Of a stretch of 33,044 nt of DNA, positions 32,678 to 33,044 are shown piece by piece. The translations under genes were made by a program, and so were the position numbers. Source of the DNA: Pseudomonadota bacterium (GTDB lineage: Bacteria; Pseudomonadota; Gammaproteobacteria; Steroidobacterales; GCA-2729495). Where the stretch lies: NCBI GenBank assembly GCA_963205295.1, contig CAUJIY010000063.1:1-33044 (forward strand). Reading direction: 5' to 3'. The notes beneath the pieces were generated by a model. It was given only the letters and a program-made list of their open reading frames with translations. It did no database searches and had not been told where the DNA came from. Every line of letters begins with the position of its first letter. Within the stretch, counting starts at the first letter, position 1.

Positions 32678-33044
32678 TCAGCGGCCGTCCAGCGGTCCTG
32701 CGATGCGGGCGAGCTCGAAGCGCGTGCCCGAGGCGCGGTACTCGTGCCTGACCATGATACGGTCGGGACCCATGGTCCAGACGTCGGTGTTTTTGCCGAA
32801 GTGGTAGTGCTCGGTGTCGAAGGTTCCGGCCGGCACGGTGATGCGCTCGCGCCCGACGAACTCCAGCGTGATGGGAAACGCCGCCACGCGCGGCCCGCCA
32901 TCCACCGCCCCGAAGACGAAGGTCGGGACCGGCTGGGCCCCGCCGGCAGCCATGTCGTACATGCCGTAGTGCCAGCCGTCGAGGCTCGGCGGGTGCAGCA
33001 GCACCGAGAACTTCTCCGGCAGGGGCAGCTGCTCGGTCCGGTAG
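32678..33044 (-). CDS. DUF3108-like protein, C-terminal part
   Basis: The minus-strand frame is open from the right edge to a TGA at 32678, giving about 122 residues. It does not start at the GTG near 33004, because in-frame protein-like sequence (YRTEQLPLPEKFSVLLHP) continues to the window end. The C-terminal pattern LEFVGRERITVPAGTFDTEHYHF then VWTMGPDRIMVRHEYRASG resembles the beta-barrel-like DUF3108 family, whose members are usually periplasmic or outer-membrane-associated. The family call is tentative because the N-terminus is missing. It has the same direction as the RND operon, 104 nt upstream of the adaptor. Confidence 0.6.
   Translation of the reverse strand, partial: YRTEQLPLPEKFSVLLHPPSLDGWHYGMYDMAAGGAQPVPTFVFGAVDGGPRVAAFPITLEFVGRERITVPAGTFDTEHYHFGKNTDVWTMGPDRIMVRHEYRASGTRFELARIAGPLDGR

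Noticed and set aside
33002-33004. GTG as the start of the last minus-strand gene
   Set aside because: In-frame protein-like sequence continues upstream to the window edge, so the gene is truncated by the window rather than starting here.

Overview
The window is high-GC DNA that looks like a Gammaproteobacterium chromosome. The evidence is gene order: def-fmt-rsmB runs divergently from lysM-dprA-smg-topA-tsaC with aroE downstream, a backbone typical of Gammaproteobacteria. There is also an rsmB-DUF4390-ntrY-ntrX arrangement, inner-core LPS genes, and many REP-like palindromes. An unnamed member near Xanthomonadales/Nevskiales is plausible, but the sequence alone does not fix the family.

Layout. 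1-1362: two divergent LPS-core genes (a Kdo kinase cut by the window edge and a family 9 glycosyltransferase) whose start codons overlap in one CATG. 1363-1592: first REP cluster. 1593-8650 (minus strand): probable operon def-fmt-rsmB-DUF4390-ntrY-ntrX, covering N-terminal formyl-methionine handling, rRNA methylation and a two-component system whose regulator has lost the sigma-54 ATPase motifs. 8889-14816 (plus strand): LysM protein, DprA, Smg, topoisomerase I, TsaC. 14969-18142: a large secreted subtilisin-like protease lying between tsaC and aroE, followed by the second REP cluster (18139-18479). 18638-20590: aroE, a VPLPA-CTERM exported protein and a possible small ORF. 20626-21975 (minus): glutathione reductase.

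22042-25887 is an accessory module bounded by two copies of a 76-bp direct repeat. It holds an exported SH3b-type protein, a glutathione S-transferase, a Rieske oxygenase without its reductase, and a BPSS1780-type membrane protein. The right-hand repeat is fused to the 3' tail of an IS30-type transposase. 26007-28070: oligopeptidase A. 28067-28395: third REP cluster with a 225-bp nested palindrome. 28390-32573 (minus): an RND efflux permease and its lipoprotein adaptor. The window ends in a partial DUF3108-like gene.

The most interesting signals are these. (i) A 25-nt REP family whose stems covary (GGGGC, GCGAC and GCGGC types) around a GCNA loop. Its GTAG/GTNG head supplies the TAG stop codon of three genes. 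(ii) The nested palindrome at 28097-28321. (iii) The AAA+ domain of the NtrX-like regulator, degenerate at Walker A, Walker B, GAFTGA and arginine finger at once. (iv) The repeat-bounded GST/Rieske module. I did not find a defence system, CRISPR array, tRNA, rRNA or an intact transposon.
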